Below are positions 7,241 through 9,042 of a stretch of DNA of 9,042 bases, piece after piece. Origin of the DNA: Candidatus Eiseniibacteriota bacterium (lineage in GTDB: Bacteria; Joyebacterota; Joyebacteria; Joyebacterales; Joyebacteraceae). The notes under the pieces were generated by a model. It worked only from the letters and a program-made list of their open reading frames with translations, ran no database searches and was not told the DNA's origin. The DNA lies in the NCBI GenBank assembly GCA_030630395.1, contig DAOVNE010000031.1, forward strand, positions 1 to 9,042. Reading direction: 5' to 3'. Positions within the stretch are counted from its first letter, which is position 1; each line of letters begins with the position of its first letter. A program made the translations under genes and the position numbers.

Positions 7241-8350
7241 ATGGCAGAGACGGTGCGATTCGACTGCAAGCTCTACCTGGGCGACCGACCGTGTCGCTTC
7301 GGCGGGGCGTGCGATGCGTGTACCCACTATCAGCCAATGGGGACACGACTCCTTATTATCAAACTCGCCGCGGCTGGAGACGTTTTACGCACCACGTCGA
7401 TTCTGGAGCCGCTCAAGAGGAAATACCCCGATTCACACATCACCTGGGTGACTGACGAGAATGCGCTCCCACTCATTACACTGAATCCGTACATAGATCT
7501 TGCGGTCGCTCTTGGATTCGAGGCCAGCCTGACTCTCCTGGCTCAGAGCTTCGATGTGGCCATCTGCCTCGACAAGGAGCCGCGTGCGTGCGCCCTCATG
7601 AATCTGATCGATGCCGACCGTAAGCTGGGTTTCGGCCTCTCAAAATGGGGCACGACCGAACCGGTGAGCGCGGGAGCCAGGTACGATCTCGACCTTGGAC
7701 TATCGAACGACAGGAAGTTCAACGAGAACACGAGGAGCTACCCTGAGATCTTCTGCGAGATCGCCGAGGTGGATTTCGCGGGTGAGCCGTACACGCTTGC
7801 GCTCCCGGATGAATCCATCGAGTATGCGGACAGATTCGTTCGTGAACTCGGCGCTCATGCACCTCTCGTCGGTCTCAATGTGGGTGCAGGTCGGGTCTTT
7901 GCGAACAAGGCATGGACGCCATCCGGTTACGCTGCTCTTGCCGGTCGGATCACTCGTGATCTGGGAGGCACGGCTCTGATTCTCGGGGGCGCTCAAGAGA
8001 AGGACACGGTGGCAGAGGTCATCGCCCTGTCGCAGGGAGCAGCTAGCGCTGGTGGACACCACGCGCTCATGGACTTCGCGGCAATCGTGGGCTTGCTCGA
8101 CGCTCTCGTTACGGGTGACACGATGGCCCTTCACATCGCTGTGGCATTGCGAGTTCCAGTTGTGGCGCTCTTCGGACCAACCGTTCATCAGGAGATTGAT
8201 CTCTTTGGCCAAGGCCGCAAGGTAACAACTACGATAGACTGTGCGCCCTGCTATCGCAGATCGTGCGACATCACTCCCTCCTGCATGGACGCCATAGGTG
8301 TTGACGAAGTCTTCGCGGCATTGGCCGAGGCGCTGGAATCCGAGGGTTAG
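7241..8350 (+). CDS. Family 9 glycosyltransferase (heptosyltransferase fold) with N- and C-terminal cysteine clusters
   Basis: From the ATG at 7241 the protein has 369 residues. The GT9 core starts at TRLLIIKLAAAGDVLRTTSIL (35-55), the classic heptosyltransferase N-terminal motif with the G-D pair. The donor-binding half contains GLNVGAGRVFANKAWTPSGYAAL (211-233), ALILGGAQEKD (245-255) and VTGDTMALHIAVALRVPVVALFGPT (290-314), where D293 and H298 match the conserved (S/T)-x-D-(S/T)-x-x-x-H element. Before the core, C9, C18, C24 and C27 form C-x8-C-x5-C-x2-C. After it, C334, C337, C342 and C348 form C-x2-C-x4-C-x5-C. Comparable cysteine-bearing GT9 proteins are known to me from various Gram-negative lineages, so this is a recognised variant. 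Whether the cysteines bind zinc or an Fe-S cluster is not something I can cite. The substrate may be heptose or another sugar; it is not necessarily LPS core. Confidence 0.88.
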   Translation: MAETVRFDCKLYLGDRPCRFGGACDACTHYQPMGTRLLIIKLAAAGDVLRTTSILEPLKRKYPDSHITWVTDENALPLITLNPYIDLAVALGFEASLTLLAQSFDVAICLDKEPRACALMNLIDADRKLGFGLSKWGTTEPVSAGARYDLDLGLSNDRKFNENTRSYPEIFCEIAEVDFAGEPYTLALPDESIEYADRFVRELGAHAPLVGLNVGAGRVFANKAWTPSGYAALAGRITRDLGGTALILGGAQEKDTVAEVIALSQGAASAGGHHALMDFAAIVGLLDALVTGDTMALHIAVALRVPVVALFGPTVHQEIDLFGQGRKVTTTIDCAPCYRRSCDITPSCMDAIGVDEVFAALAEALESEG

Positions 8351-8354
8351 CAAG

Positions 8355-9042
8355 ATGAGACACAAGAAGCAGACGGAAACGGGAGTGAGACCGATTCTGC
8401 TCCGCCTTCCTCTCTTCGCACTGGGTTTCGCCGTCGTCATCGGCGCGTACCTCGGAGTCTTCGGGGTGCGAACGAGTGGCTTCACTATCGCTCTCGCCCC
8501 AGAGCAGATAGTCCCCGTCACTGCCGTCTGCCTGCTCTCCTACATCCTCCTGGGGCTGCTCGCCGTTCTGCCGATGCTGTTCGGCCTGTCGAGGAAGCAT
8601 GACATCTCACGTGCCGAGGGGCGCCTCGTCTTCGTCATGACGACCGTGACCGCCTGGGTCCTCGCAACGTTCACCTTCCTGCCGGTGAAGGGTTCGGAGA
8701 CCTTCGTTCGCGCGGGCACCCTCTCGACCTTTCAACTCAACATGATCGGGGCCCTTCTTGTGCTCATTGGAGGGCTCGTGGTCGGCTTGGTGGTGGCATT
8801 CCTCGTCATTCGCCTTCTGACACTTCTGAGAAACACATTGACGACCAGAGGGATACGCACTCTGGGGTTTGCCCCTCTTGTCATCGCTCTTCTCATGCTG
8901 GTGATAGGGCCGGGGCTCAGGTCGCGCGCGCGTCCGAGCTTCTCGCGTCCCTCAAGTGAGGCGCACGCCGAGATGCCGCGCATCCTTGTGATCGGCGTGG
9001 ACGGATGTGACTGGGAGATGCTTGGGCCTCTGGTCGAAGCAG
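8355..9042 (+). CDS. Polytopic membrane protein opening into a phosphodiesterase domain (3' truncated by window edge)
   Basis: The frame is open from the ATG at 8355 to the end of the window (229 codons plus one base). It starts 4 bp after the GT9 stop, with GAGGG at 8342-8346 as a ribosome binding site. Five hydrophobic segments are visible at about residues 14-36, 53-77, 90-110, 129-153 and 170-186. Positive charges in the N-terminus (RHKK), the 79-90 loop (RKH, R, R) and the 153-168 loop (R, R, R, R) put these on the cytoplasmic side, so the part after residue 190 should face outside. That part begins PRILVIGVDGCDWEMLGPLVEA (208-229), which aligns with the opening of the phosphodiesterase domain of the lipoprotein encoded at 5836-7218 (LIIFGIDAANW). 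The aspartate D216 is the expected metal ligand. The nucleophile and remaining ligands lie beyond the window. The family call rests on this one motif plus the neighbouring relative. Confidence 0.7.
   Translation, partial: MRHKKQTETGVRPILLRLPLFALGFAVVIGAYLGVFGVRTSGFTIALAPEQIVPVTAVCLLSYILLGLLAVLPMLFGLSRKHDISRAEGRLVFVMTTVTAWVLATFTFLPVKGSETFVRAGTLSTFQLNMIGALLVLIGGLVVGLVVAFLVIRLLTLLRNTLTTRGIRTLGFAPLVIALLMLVIGPGLRSRARPSFSRPSSEAHAEMPRILVIGVDGCDWEMLGPLVEA

Noticed and set aside
7700..8521. Antisense open frame of 273 codons across the GT9 end and the start of the last gene
   Set aside because: It spans two well-supported + strand genes and has no coherent domain or start site.

Overview
The window holds nine protein genes, all on the + strand and packed almost without gaps. 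They look like one operon, or part of one, for building or exporting a surface glycan or lipid-linked saccharide. Both end genes run off the window: the first lacks its N-terminus and the last lacks most of its C-terminal domain. I see no RNA genes, mobile elements, CRISPR arrays or clear terminators.

The organism looks like a bacterium with moderately high GC (by eye about 58-60 %), purine-rich Shine-Dalgarno sites and frequent GTG/TTG starts. A lipoprotein signal, a heptosyltransferase-fold (GT9) enzyme and polyprenyl-type glycosyltransferases fit a diderm bacterium. Free use of ATA and AGA/AGG codons despite the GC content, together with this gene mix, would fit an uncultivated lineage near the FCB/Eisenbacteria-type phyla. 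That placement is a guess, because there is no marker gene.

Layout: (1) 1-696, C-terminal part of a SAM-dependent methyltransferase. (2) 693-1697, flippase-like integral membrane protein of the UPF0104/LPG-synthase-TM family. (3) 1705-2661, NAD-dependent nucleotide-sugar epimerase. (4) 2663-3607, DPM1/GtrB-like GT2 with two C-terminal membrane helices. Then a 104-bp spacer with an imperfect direct repeat. (5) 3712-4908, GT4 glycosyltransferase. (6) 4935-5843, rhamnosyltransferase-like GT2. (7) 5836-7218, lipoprotein of the alkaline phosphatase/phosphodiesterase superfamily. (8) 7241-8350, GT9 glycosyltransferase with two four-cysteine clusters. (9) 8355 to the end, a five-helix membrane protein that opens into a second phosphodiesterase domain.

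Read together: the epimerase supplies an activated sugar, the DPM1-like GT2 probably loads a sugar on polyprenyl phosphate, and the GT4, GT2 and GT9 enzymes extend a glycan in the cytoplasm. The methyltransferase may decorate it, and the UPF0104 protein may move a lipid-linked intermediate or alter lipids. The two predicted extracytoplasmic phosphodiesterases, one lipid-anchored and one held by a polytopic domain, are the least expected part. They suggest that a phosphodiester or phosphate group is added to or removed from the product outside the inner membrane. The individual families are known; the combination is what merits a second look.
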